Positions 1 to 5,264 of a DNA stretch of 5,264 nucleotides are shown piece by piece. The notes under the pieces are model-generated. The model was given only the letters and a program-made list of their open reading frames with translations, made no database searches and was not told the DNA's origin. The DNA is from Desulfocapsa sp. Lineage in GTDB: Bacteria; Desulfobacterota; Desulfobulbia; Desulfobulbales; Desulfocapsaceae. Positions within the stretch are counted from its first letter, which is position 1; each line of letters opens with the position of its first letter. The position numbers were made by a program, and so were the translations under genes. The stretch covers positions 1 to 5,264 of the forward strand of contig DAOVZA010000183.1 in NCBI GenBank assembly GCA_030635405.1, read 5' to 3'.

Positions 1-506
1 ATAAGGCAGAAGAACAGTTTAAAAAGGCTTTTGCTATTGATCGTGATTTTTATACGGCCAGGACAAATCTGGCGGTGCTTTATAGCAGGCTTGGGAAAAA
101 CGATCTTGCGGAAGAACAGCTACGGAAGGCGCTGGCTGTGAACCCTGACCTGCCAGATGTCAACTATTCCTTAGGCCTTCTTCTTTCCGAACAGAAACAG
201 TACCGGGAGGCAGTAACACATCTGAGTAAGGCTGCAGCAGGAATGGTTAATAATGCACGGGCATACTATAACCTTGGCCAGCTTCTTGTGTTTCTCCGTC
301 AGGATAAAGAGGCTGAAGCAGCTCTTAGACAGGCCGTCGAGATTGAACCGGAAAATATGGGATATCTGCAAGCCATAGCCCAGTATTACTTGGCAAAGAG
401 GCAAATGAGTAAAGCAAGAGCGATTGGTGAGCAGATGCTTTTGCAGGCTCCGGAAAATCCATTGGGAAAACAGTTACTGGATATTATCGATCGTCAGGCG
501 CAGTAG
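1..506 (+). CDS. TPR-repeat protein, C-terminal part (5' end outside window)
   Basis: The frame is open from base 3 to the stop at 504-506, giving 167 visible residues. A GTG at 75 lies inside a repeat and is not the start, so the gene begins upstream of the window. Four consecutive 34-residue tetratricopeptide repeats can be placed at about visible residues 17-50, 51-84, 85-118 and 119-152. They show the usual pattern, for example NLAVLYSRLGKNDLAEEQLR and YYNLGQLLVFLRQDKEAEAA, each ending in a proline-containing turn such as NPDL, EPEN or APEN. A further repeat is cut at the left edge. TPR arrays are helical scaffolds for protein-protein contacts. The missing N-terminal part could carry another domain; in sulfate and metal reducers such TPR tails are sometimes fused to multihaem cytochromes, but no CxxCH haem motif is visible here. 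The stop TAG is followed directly by an in-frame TAA. The next gene is convergent, so this is the last gene of its transcript. Confidence 0.9.
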   Translation, partial: KAEEQFKKAFAIDRDFYTARTNLAVLYSRLGKNDLAEEQLRKALAVNPDLPDVNYSLGLLLSEQKQYREAVTHLSKAAAGMVNNARAYYNLGQLLVFLRQDKEAEAALRQAVEIEPENMGYLQAIAQYYLAKRQMSKARAIGEQMLLQAPENPLGKQLLDIIDRQAQ

Positions 507-585
507 TAAATTTAAGTGTTCCAGCGTTCTTTTTTTTAATAATTAAATTGTATGAAATACTGCACAAAGAGTCAAATAGGGTTTT

Positions 586-664
586 TGTACTAGAGTACAT
601 AGCAATGCATTGATATCATTTTAAACACTAACTAACGTTGCACTATGGTAAAATTAATGTACAT
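586..664. repeat. Cluster of short perfect palindromes
   Basis: Within 79 bases lie TGTACTAGAGTACA (586-599; arms of 6 around AG), CAATGCATTG (603-612), TGATATCA (611-618), AACGTT (634-639) and ATGTACAT (657-664). All are exact inverted repeats read directly from the sequence. The first and last share the TGTAC/GTACA half-site. They could be operator half-sites or a by-product of AT-rich composition. No regulator gene is adjacent, so no function is assigned. Confidence 0.5.
646..654 (+). promoter_or_regulatory. Possible extended -10 promoter element
   Basis: TGG followed by TAAAAT at 649-654 matches an extended -10 element (TGnTATAAT) with one mismatch. No good -35 hexamer is found 16-18 bases upstream. 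If used, transcription would start around 661 and the RNA would contain the hairpin at 713-744 without an obvious gene behind it. This is a weak sequence match only. Confidence 0.2.
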
Positions 665-712
665 CATGCAGAAACAATAATATGGATGTGTGCCAATGAA
701 CCTGGAAGTATC

Positions 713-744
713 ACACCTCCGTTATGTTTCTCATACGGAGGTGT
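713..744. repeat. Strong hairpin (10-bp perfect arms) containing a Shine-Dalgarno core
   Basis: ACACCTCCGT (713-722) pairs perfectly with ACGGAGGTGT (735-744). After one bulged T (723) the stem continues with ATG (724-726) against CAT (732-734), closing on a five-base loop TTTCT. Neither side is followed by a T-tract, so it is not a canonical intrinsic terminator for either convergent gene. The right arm contains GGAGGTG at 737-743, six bases before an ATG at 750 that opens only a six-codon frame (MIVKVT, stop at 768-770). As RNA on the plus strand, the stem would mask that ribosome-binding sequence. Its role could be RNA processing or transcript-end protection, a remnant of a regulated leader, or a small RNA. 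Confidence 0.75.
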
Positions 745-806
745 TGTAAATGATAGTGAAAGTGACTTGACTGGAACTGAGATAGTTGTTGTCAGGTAGG
801 AATCTT

Positions 807-1622
807 CTATTTAGCTTCTTCAGACTTGATGTTGAAACGTTCCTGTAATTTTTGGTAGGAAACCAGCGTTTCTTGGCGCTCTGACGGGGTCAGAAATGAT
901 TCGAGCTTGGTTTTAAGAATGGTTGGATTGATTTCTGATTCTATGGCTATAACTCCTTCCATAATAATTTTCTGAAGCAAGAGCTCCTGATTGGTTCGTT
1001 CTCTCAAGAACGATGCAAAGGGAAGAAAGAAGAAATTAGCGCTGACAATCCCGTAGAGGGTTGAGGTAAGGGCTATGGGGACTGCTTTGAGAATAACTGA
1101 TGTGTCGCCGATGCCGCCCAACATGGAAATAAGTCCAACAACACTACCGGTTATTCCAAAGGCGGGAAGAAAATCAGCAATTGTTCGTAATACTCGCTCT
1201 GAGTCTTCACGTCTCATTTTGAAAAAGTAGATTTCAGTGTTGAGGATTTCACGAATTTGTTCAACTTGGTAGCCATCTACGAGGCACCCTAATGCACGTC
1301 TTAAAAAGAGAATGGATGTTTCATTTTCTTCTTCCTGAAGGGAGAGAATTCCTTCCATTCTTGATTTAATGGACAGATCGATCAAAATCTTAACAATTTC
1401 CGTCTCTTTTTTTATTCTCTTACTGTAATTAGCACGAAGAACCTTCCGCACAATTGAGAGTTGTTCAAGTTTAAAACTCAGTAAAGTCGCTCCGGCGGTT
1501 CCGCCAAAAACAATCAGTACTCCTGAAAGATTAAAGTAGAGACTCACGTTACCATTGATAACAAAACCTATACAGAAAATGAAAACACAGAGAATAAGAC
1601 CGATAAGATTTTTACTTTTCAT
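807..1622 (-). CDS. motA: MotA-like stator channel subunit (MotA/TolQ/ExbB family)
   Basis: This 271-residue inner-membrane protein has the MotA layout. Two N-terminal membrane helices lie at about 5-24 and 31-50, followed by a charged cytoplasmic region (about 55-150) and two more helices (about 152-170 and 182-204), with a cytoplasmic tail. The conserved third-helix stretch FLPAFGITGSVVGLISMLGG starts at residue 151, and the fourth helix ends in FFFLPFASFLRER. The two prolines expected near the ion path are P153 and P201, matching P173 and P222 of E. coli MotA. R88 matches the E. coli rotor-contact residue R90, but the usual Glu eight residues later is Gln96, with Glu97-99 beside it. MotA subunits surround MotB to form the ion-conducting torque unit. 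The gene starts 13 bases after the motB-like stop with no clear ribosome-binding site, so translational coupling is likely. No long C-terminal tail is present, unlike the defence protein ZorA. TolQ/ExbB is less likely because the partner has an OmpA domain. Confidence 0.9.
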   Translation of the reverse strand: MKSKNLIGLILCVFIFCIGFVINGNVSLYFNLSGVLIVFGGTAGATLLSFKLEQLSIVRKVLRANYSKRIKKETEIVKILIDLSIKSRMEGILSLQEEENETSILFLRRALGCLVDGYQVEQIREILNTEIYFFKMRREDSERVLRTIADFLPAFGITGSVVGLISMLGGIGDTSVILKAVPIALTSTLYGIVSANFFFLPFASFLRERTNQELLLQKIIMEGVIAIESEINPTILKTKLESFLTPSERQETLVSYQKLQERFNIKSEEAK

Positions 1623-1635
1623 AGTGACTGGTTAT

Positions 1636-2751
1636 CTATAATAGGTTGTTGGGAGAAGCTTTTACAGCAGGAGCTAAACGTTTGGAAATAATGATTTCAA
1701 CACGTCTGTTTAAAGATCGATTTTCAACATTGGTATTGGGTCGTATCGGACGATTTGAACCATAGCCGGAAACAATAAATTGTGCAGGGTTCATTTCCAT
1801 ATCTTCGATAAGAAAACGGGCAACACTGCTTGCGCGAACCACGGAAAGTTCCCAGTTTGTTGCAAAACGGGAAGAGTGCATTGGTTGATTGTCTGTGTGA
1901 CCAACTACATTGACCATATAGGGCGTATTCTTGATGATGGCCGTTAGTTTTCTAAGTGATGTTCGAGCTTTGCTTGAGAGATCAGCCTGGCCTGTATAAA
2001 AAAGAAGATCACTGGTGAGAATGATCCGCATGGTTTTCTCAGGAACAAGTTCCAACGATGCGAATTTTCCAAGACTACTCTTAGAGAGTTCATCGCGGCT
2101 GAGATCATAGATTTCTTCGAAAGTATTTGTTTTTTTGGTGTTTAATTCAGCTTTTGGAGATGTCGCCAGGGGAGCAGGTTCCAAAATATCTTCATTGGGG
2201 GACGTTTGTCCGGGTGCAAAATCTACAGATGGTTTGGGGGCAGTGGCTGCTGTGTTGTCTGATTCCACTTTTTCTTCAGGCTCAACGTAAACCGTATTTC
2301 CTATAAAAACATTATCGATATCAAGTTCATTTACAATTACCTTTTCAACCTTCTTAACAACACCAGAAGAGATAAGAGGAGCAGCTCTTTTTAAAGGTAC
2401 TATGGGGACAATAAGGTCACCATCTGTCATACTTTCAATGGCCTCAGTTGTGCTACCACCGATAATTTCAGGAGTATTACTCACCAGGAACTCTTCATGG
2501 GATGCCTGGTAGACAAACATGGTCAGAAAGAGAATAAACATTGTCATCATAAGATCTGACCATGCTACCGACCAGTGTACAGGACGATGAATACGAGCTC
2601 GATAGAAGGAATCTTCAATCACAAAACTATTCAGTGCAAAAGCGCTGTCAACAGCGGAATTGGAAGAAGGACTACTTGAAGGTAGGGGGCCAGCTACAAT
2701 GGGATTTTGCATAAGTGGCTGAGCTGTAGCTTGATTTTCCTGCTCGTTCAT
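1636..2751 (-). CDS. motB: MotB-like stator subunit with OmpA peptidoglycan-binding domain
   Basis: This 371-residue protein has a single membrane helix at about 65-83, preceded by the MotB-plug signature VHWSVAWSDLMMTMF. D66 sits at the place of the ion-binding Asp32 of E. coli MotB. The C-terminal OmpA/MotB domain (about 235-356) shows GHTDNQP (284-290), NWELSVVRASSVARFL (299-314) and NRRVEIII (348-355), the motifs that bind peptidoglycan. It should anchor the MotA ring to the cell wall and carry the ion through the membrane. It is larger than typical MotB (about 230-310 residues): about 60 residues precede the helix, and a Pro/Ala/Glu-rich, probably disordered linker (about 155-210) lies before the OmpA domain. 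It precedes motA in the transcript, the reverse of the usual order. The ATG at 2749-2751 lacks a clear ribosome-binding site. The next in-frame ATG (residue 14) is no better, so the start is uncertain. H+ or Na+ use cannot be decided from the sequence. Confidence 0.9.
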   Translation of the reverse strand: MNEQENQATAQPLMQNPIVAGPLPSSSPSSNSAVDSAFALNSFVIEDSFYRARIHRPVHWSVAWSDLMMTMFILFLTMFVYQASHEEFLVSNTPEIIGGSTTEAIESMTDGDLIVPIVPLKRAAPLISSGVVKKVEKVIVNELDIDNVFIGNTVYVEPEEKVESDNTAATAPKPSVDFAPGQTSPNEDILEPAPLATSPKAELNTKKTNTFEEIYDLSRDELSKSSLGKFASLELVPEKTMRIILTSDLLFYTGQADLSSKARTSLRKLTAIIKNTPYMVNVVGHTDNQPMHSSRFATNWELSVVRASSVARFLIEDMEMNPAQFIVSGYGSNRPIRPNTNVENRSLNRRVEIIISKRLAPAVKASPNNLL

Positions 2752-2804
2752 ATCAGTGTGTATTTTGTCTCGTAAAGTGTGGTGAATGATTTTCTCTTAT
2801 CTTC

Positions 2805-2812
2805 GTATCGGT
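2805..2812 (-). promoter_or_regulatory. Weak sigma-28-like -10 box upstream of motB
   Basis: On the minus strand this reads ACCGATAC, six of eight matches to the flagellar sigma-28 -10 element GCCGATAA, 53 bases before the motB-like ATG. The -35 region 11 bases further upstream (TTTGATTT) matches TAAAGTTT poorly. It is recorded because the downstream genes are motility-type, but the support is thin. Confidence 0.2.
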
Positions 2813-2833
2813 AGAACAATTGAAAATCAAAAG

Positions 2834-2869
2834 AAAAAATTGGGAATTGGGTTTTCTGATTAGAGAAAA
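2834..2869 (-). terminator. Weak terminator-like structure after the epimerase gene
   Basis: Immediately after the epimerase stop codon on the minus strand, TTTTCT (plus-strand 2864-2869) can pair with AGAAAA (plus-strand 2852-2857) around a six-base loop. About twelve bases later comes a run of six T (plus-strand 2834-2839). Between them lies a tandem AATTGGG duplication (2838-2851 on the plus strand). The stem is entirely A/T-rich apart from one G-C pair, and the T-run is too far from it for a standard intrinsic terminator, so read-through into motB is possible. Confidence 0.2.
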
Positions 2870-4024
2870 TTATTCATTTTTGTCTAAGTTTGAGAAATCA
2901 CCGAATGGTGAAAAATTTCCGCTGTGTATCTGTTGTATCAATTCTTCAGGTTGATTAATAAACTGTCCAACATCTTTACGAGTTACAAAGAAATCATCGT
3001 TAAAGCCTGATATGAGATTACGATGTTCCCACCTTGAGATGTAATACTCTATTATTTCAGGAAGTTTTGAGTATACAGTTTGATCAGGCCATGGATCTTT
3101 AAAGGAAGAGTTCTTTAGGTTTTCATTGTTTAGAGTTTGGGTTTTATAAAATTGACTTAAGAACATGAGCTCAGCAGGCATCTTGGCATCAATGCCTATA
3201 TGTAATAATCCTTTCAAAAGTTTTTTTATTACTCTTGAACCAAATTCAGCAATCGGAAGGGGTAAAAAAATGTTCCTTGGCTTCTTAACATCAAGGTAAC
3301 TTTTGATTGTTTTTATCAGATGTACAAGCTCAACGGGTTCGGAATCTACGAAATTATAAAATTTTCCGGAGAATTCTGAACGATTGGTAAGTACATGATG
3401 AATAAAAAAGGGGACTTTTTTTGAATTTGTATAGGAGTGCTTCACTCCCTTGGTTGTTAAAAACAGAGGCATCGCCTGATCGGCAATAGTGTGAAGCATT
3501 TTTTGGAAGCCTTGAGTCTTATGGTCATGTTTTCCATATACAATGCCGAGTCTAATTGTTGTGCAATCAAGACCGTGATGTTCGTGCATGTATCTTAGAG
3601 TCATTTCGCTCATAAGCTTTGATTTGGCATAATTTGAAAGAGCTGCATCCAGGCTGAGCTGTTGGTCCTCTGTGATGTTTTCACCAATTGGCAGAACTGC
3701 GGCTGAACTGATAAAAATATATGGAATATTAAGTTTAAGGGCAACTCTTGCCAGATTAATGGAACCTAAATAATTGATTGTGTATGCAAGCTGTGGGTCA
3801 CTATCAATGGCTGCAATTGCAGAATTAACGATAAAGTCAGGCTTCCAGATCCTTGCGTATTGTTCTATCTCTTCCTCCTTGGCAAGACTCATTTTTTTTG
3901 AGTTTGGTGAGAGGATTTCAAGGTCGTCGGGACAGCATTTGTTAAAATAATTGACGAGGGCGCCACCTATCAATCCTGTGCCTCCAACTATGATACAGCG
4001 CTTTTTTTTTGGGTGTTGTGACAT
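2870..4024 (-). CDS. NAD-dependent epimerase/dehydratase family protein (extended SDR)
   Basis: This 384-residue protein has an N-terminal Rossmann fold. The cofactor motif GGTGLIGG lies at 14-21, with G14, G17 and G20 as the GxxGxxG glycines. KPDFIVNSA (61-69) and the SSAAV strand (106-110) follow, then the catalytic YxxxK pair Y132 and K136 in NYAKSK. The RLGIVYG stretch (158-164) is also typical of sugar-nucleotide epimerases. The N-terminal half resembles dTDP-4-dehydrorhamnose reductase (RmlD) in layout. The C-terminal substrate half is long and diverged, so no substrate or gene name is offered. At 384 residues it exceeds the roughly 290-340 usual for the family; the extra length is mostly after residue 290. 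The ATG at 4022-4024 has no visible ribosome-binding site, and codons 5-8 contain nine consecutive A. It lies 118 bases upstream of motB on the same strand but probably forms a separate unit. Sugar metabolism or surface-polysaccharide synthesis is plausible, not shown. Confidence 0.85.
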   Translation of the reverse strand: MSQHPKKKRCIIVGGTGLIGGALVNYFNKCCPDDLEILSPNSKKMSLAKEEEIEQYARIWKPDFIVNSAIAAIDSDPQLAYTINYLGSINLARVALKLNIPYIFISSAAVLPIGENITEDQQLSLDAALSNYAKSKLMSEMTLRYMHEHHGLDCTTIRLGIVYGKHDHKTQGFQKMLHTIADQAMPLFLTTKGVKHSYTNSKKVPFFIHHVLTNRSEFSGKFYNFVDSEPVELVHLIKTIKSYLDVKKPRNIFLPLPIAEFGSRVIKKLLKGLLHIGIDAKMPAELMFLSQFYKTQTLNNENLKNSSFKDPWPDQTVYSKLPEIIEYYISRWEHRNLISGFNDDFFVTRKDVGQFINQPEELIQQIHSGNFSPFGDFSNLDKNE

Positions 4025-4163
4025 AATAAATTGTATCTAAAAAAATCTTATTGTATTCTTCTGAGCTAACTATTTGGTATTTCTTTTGATGCCCTTCTTT
4101 TTGTATATCAAATTCAATATTCAAAAACAAGCGTGATTCAGAATAAGCTGTGGGGTATCCCCT

Positions 4164-4191
4164 ATTATTTATCCATTCAAATATTTGTTAA
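4164..4191 (-). promoter_or_regulatory. Candidate sigma-70 promoter for the epimerase gene
   Basis: On the minus strand TTAACA (plus-strand 4186-4191; five of six to TTGACA) is followed after 16 bases by AATAAT (plus-strand 4164-4169; five of six to TATAAT). It would give a leader of about 130 bases before the epimerase ATG. The -35 hexamer overlaps two palindromes, CAAATATTTG (4178-4187) and TGTTAACA (4186-4193), which could be an operator. The region is AT-rich, so chance matches are likely. Confidence 0.35.
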
Positions 4192-4196
4192 CATTT

Positions 4197-4200
4197 GGAA
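4197..4200 (+). promoter_or_regulatory. Ribosome-binding site deciding the start at 4207
   Basis: GGAA at 4197-4200 lies six bases before the ATG at 4207. Starting there places the Lys-Lys pair right after Met, as expected of a signal peptide. The upstream TTG (4195) overlaps this site, and the ATG at 4201 follows it with no spacing, so both are less suitable. Confidence 0.5.
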
Positions 4201-4206
4201 ATGATC

Positions 4207-4893
4207 ATGAAAAAAACACTTTGTCTTATGCTGGTACTGTTATTTTCTAATACCGTTGCCGCTATGAATATGCCGCAGAATTCAACGAATAGTTGTCATT
4301 GCTTTAAGGACAGAATATTTGATCCTCAAAGAAAATCTGCTGCTGATCAATATCTTCTGACCACAAGTTTTAATTCTTTTATTGGTGCAAATTTTAATAT
4401 CTCAAAAAAACAGATCGTAATGATGAAGATGAAGGGAGCTGTTCATCCAGATGATCTTCTGATAGGCTTTTTTATCGCTCGGGCTGCACAGGTTGAGTTG
4501 GATAGTCTACTCGCAATTCTTGACAATGGTGGAACCTGGCAGCAGATTCTTGCTTCTGAGAGTATTCAAAAAGATACAGGTAAAAAGGAATCTCTGGCTA
4601 CTGTTCAGAATGCTCTTAAAACAGAAGGATTAGCCGTTGAAGTTGTGACCGATGAGCTTTTAAAAGAATTCTTTGAAATAAGTGCTACCGATATTACAGC
4701 CCTTAGGAAGGAAGGGGCGAATGGTCGGGAAATAACTCTTGTGTACCTATTGGAACGATACGGAAAACGTAATATTACAGCGTATGATATCTTAACAATG
4801 CACACCAGAGAGAATAAAAGCTGGGGAGAGATTTCGAACTTCTTTGGATTAACCCCGAAGGATACCGGCAGACTTCTAATGGATAAGGTGTGA
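4207..4893 (+). CDS. Exported protein of unknown function with internal duplication
   Basis: I do not recognise a characterised family. Starting at 4207 the protein has 228 residues. It opens with a typical Sec signal peptide: KK, a hydrophobic core LCLMLVLLF, and a VAA cleavage site near residue 19. The mature N-terminus has a CHC pair (C30, C32) followed by FKDRIFDP, which could form a disulfide or bind metal. There is no lipobox. The rest is predicted mainly helical by inspection. Residues 63-115 and 156-210 align with each other: each begins F-x-IS, then an Ile, a Lys-x-x-Gly turn, a Leu-rich helix, and ends in a Trp followed by Ile (W111QQI; W206GEI). This suggests an ancient duplication of a helical unit of about 53 residues. 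It is divergent from the epimerase and convergent with the TIM-barrel gene, ending 8 bases from that gene's stop, so it is probably monocistronic. A periplasmic location is inferred. Proteins with a similar CHCF-x-DR-x-x-DP start occur, as I recall, in other Desulfobacterota, but I cannot verify that here. Confidence 0.8.
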   Translation: MKKTLCLMLVLLFSNTVAAMNMPQNSTNSCHCFKDRIFDPQRKSAADQYLLTTSFNSFIGANFNISKKQIVMMKMKGAVHPDDLLIGFFIARAAQVELDSLLAILDNGGTWQQILASESIQKDTGKKESLATVQNALKTEGLAVEVVTDELLKEFFEISATDITALRKEGANGREITLVYLLERYGKRNITAYDILTMHTRENKSWGEISNFFGLTPKDTGRLLMDKV

Positions 4894-4901
4894 AGTTACT
4901 T

Positions 4902-5264
4902 CTACAGCAGATCCAATAGCTGCGTTTTATCTAAGTACTCAAGGGCCTGCCAGAGATCTTCTTCGGTGTGTGGCTCAAGGGTGACCAGAGGGTGCATATT
5001 GTGTTTGTTTAGAAATTGAAAAAGGCTCTTAAAATCAAAAGCACCGAGTCCGAGTCCTAAGTGTTGATCTCCTTCTCCATTGTTGTCATGCAGATGTAAC
5101 TGGCCCAACCAAGGTGAGAGTCTTGGAAGCCAATCCTGCCATGGAGTTTTGGCAAAACTCATCAAATGTCCCACATCAAGACAAAATCTGGCATTATCCG
5201 AATTGAGTTTGGTGAAGATTTCCTCATGGGCTTCCGGATTGTTTTCATAGGTGTTTTCCAGCAT
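4902..5264 (-). CDS. Xylose isomerase-like TIM-barrel (sugar phosphate isomerase/epimerase) protein, C-terminal half
   Basis: The visible 120 residues are the C-terminal half of the AP_endonuc_2 / xylose-isomerase-like TIM-barrel family (usually about 250-290 residues). The frame reaches the window edge. The ATG at 5262-5264 lies inside the conserved LEN strand, so it is not the true start. Family motifs appear in order: LEN with E3; CLDVGH with D30 and H33; QLHLHDNNG with H57 and D60; the DQHLGLGLGAFD loop (66-77); and the last strand TLEPH with E97. E3, D30, H57 and E97 sit where these enzymes hold a divalent metal, so the site looks intact. Members include sugar and sugar-phosphate epimerases, inosose dehydratase-type enzymes and endonuclease IV. 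The DNNG-x-x-D-x-HLGLGLG stretch fits the sugar isomerase group better than endonuclease IV, but the substrate cannot be named. The gene is convergent with the exported-protein gene, 8 bases apart. Confidence 0.85.
   Translation of the reverse strand: MLENTYENNPEAHEEIFTKLNSDNARFCLDVGHLMSFAKTPWQDWLPRLSPWLGQLHLHDNNGEGDQHLGLGLGAFDFKSLFQFLNKHNMHPLVTLEPHTEEDLWQALEYLDKTQLLDLL

Larger units (their letters stand above)
507..806. other. 300-bp intergenic gap between convergent genes, no convincing gene
   Basis: This AT-rich spacer separates the stop of the TPR gene from the stop of the motA-like gene. It starts with a run of eight T at 530-537 after the TPR stop, but I see no stable GC stem in front of it, so it is at best a weak terminator. 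Between 586 and 664 there are several short perfect palindromes, and a strong hairpin lies at 713-744. The longest open frame on the plus strand runs from 632 to 799, with a first ATG at 686 giving 37 codons. It has no Shine-Dalgarno sequence, is not recognisable, and crosses the hairpin, so I do not call it a gene. No tRNA-like or insertion-sequence-like structure was seen. Confidence 0.7.

Noticed and set aside
171..404. A 77-codon minus-strand open frame under the TPR gene
   Set aside because: It is antisense to clear TPR repeats and has a cysteine-rich, non-protein-like composition; a shadow frame.
690..695. A sigma-54 promoter on the minus strand (TGGCAC)
   Set aside because: The -24-like box is present, but the required TTGC -12 box is absent at the correct spacing.
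698..720. Resemblance to the 3' end of 16S rRNA (GAACCTG followed by TCACACCTCC)
   Set aside because: Only short blocks match, with gaps, and no other rRNA sequence is nearby. The CACCTCC part is explained by its pairing with GGAGGTG in the hairpin.
686..799. A 37-codon open frame starting at ATG 686 in the intergenic gap
   Set aside because: It has no ribosome-binding site and no recognisable sequence, and the 713-744 hairpin lies inside it. Its length is within what chance gives.
807..2751. A Zorya-type defence system (ZorA/ZorB are MotA/MotB relatives)
   Set aside because: The MotA-like protein is only 271 residues with no long cytoplasmic tail, and no helicase, nuclease or other Zorya gene follows. 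Both neighbours are metabolic or structural genes.
4152..4162. GGGG-TAT-CCCC mini-hairpin as a terminator or riboswitch element
   Set aside because: The stem is only four base pairs with a three-base loop, there is no proper T-tract, and no gene ends nearby.
4605..4805. A 66-codon minus-strand open frame inside the exported-protein gene
   Set aside because: It is wholly antisense to a well-supported gene and has no recognisable features; a shadow frame.

Overview
The window looks like an ordinary chromosomal stretch of a moderately AT-rich, motile Gram-negative bacterium. A sulfate-reducer-like Desulfobacterota (Desulfobulbales-type) is my best guess. That guess rests on the style of the TPR protein, the MotA/MotB pair and the small exported protein, and no phylogenetic marker is present. 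I see no tRNA, rRNA, CRISPR array, insertion sequence or phage gene.

Layout. (1) 1-506, plus strand: the 3' end of a TPR-repeat protein. (2) 507-806: a 300-bp gap between convergent genes, with no convincing gene. It is rich in perfect palindromes and holds a strong hairpin whose right arm contains a consensus ribosome-binding sequence. (3) 807-2751, minus strand: a two-gene ion-driven stator unit, transcribed motB-like then motA-like, the reverse of the usual motA-motB order. (4) 2870-4024, minus strand: an extended short-chain dehydrogenase (NAD-dependent sugar epimerase/reductase type). (5) 4025-4206: a divergent intergenic region with a plausible minus-strand promoter and overlapping palindromes. 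(6) 4207-4893, plus strand: a small exported protein of unknown function with an apparent internal duplication. (7) 4902-5264, minus strand: the C-terminal half of a xylose-isomerase-like TIM-barrel protein, cut by the window end.

How they work together. Only the MotB/MotA pair is an obvious functional unit: a MotA-type four-helix channel subunit plus a MotB-type peptidoglycan-anchored subunit, expected to turn ion flow into motion of a flagellar rotor. The epimerase and the TIM-barrel protein could both act on sugars, but nothing links them in one transcription unit. The exported protein is divergent from the epimerase and convergent with the isomerase.

Most notable points: the reversed and enlarged stator pair, with Gln at a usually acidic MotA position; the intergenic hairpin that would hide a Shine-Dalgarno sequence; a nine-A tract at the start of the epimerase where an upstream open frame could be joined by a one-base slip; and the duplicated exported protein. 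I found no convincing evidence of a new multi-gene system.
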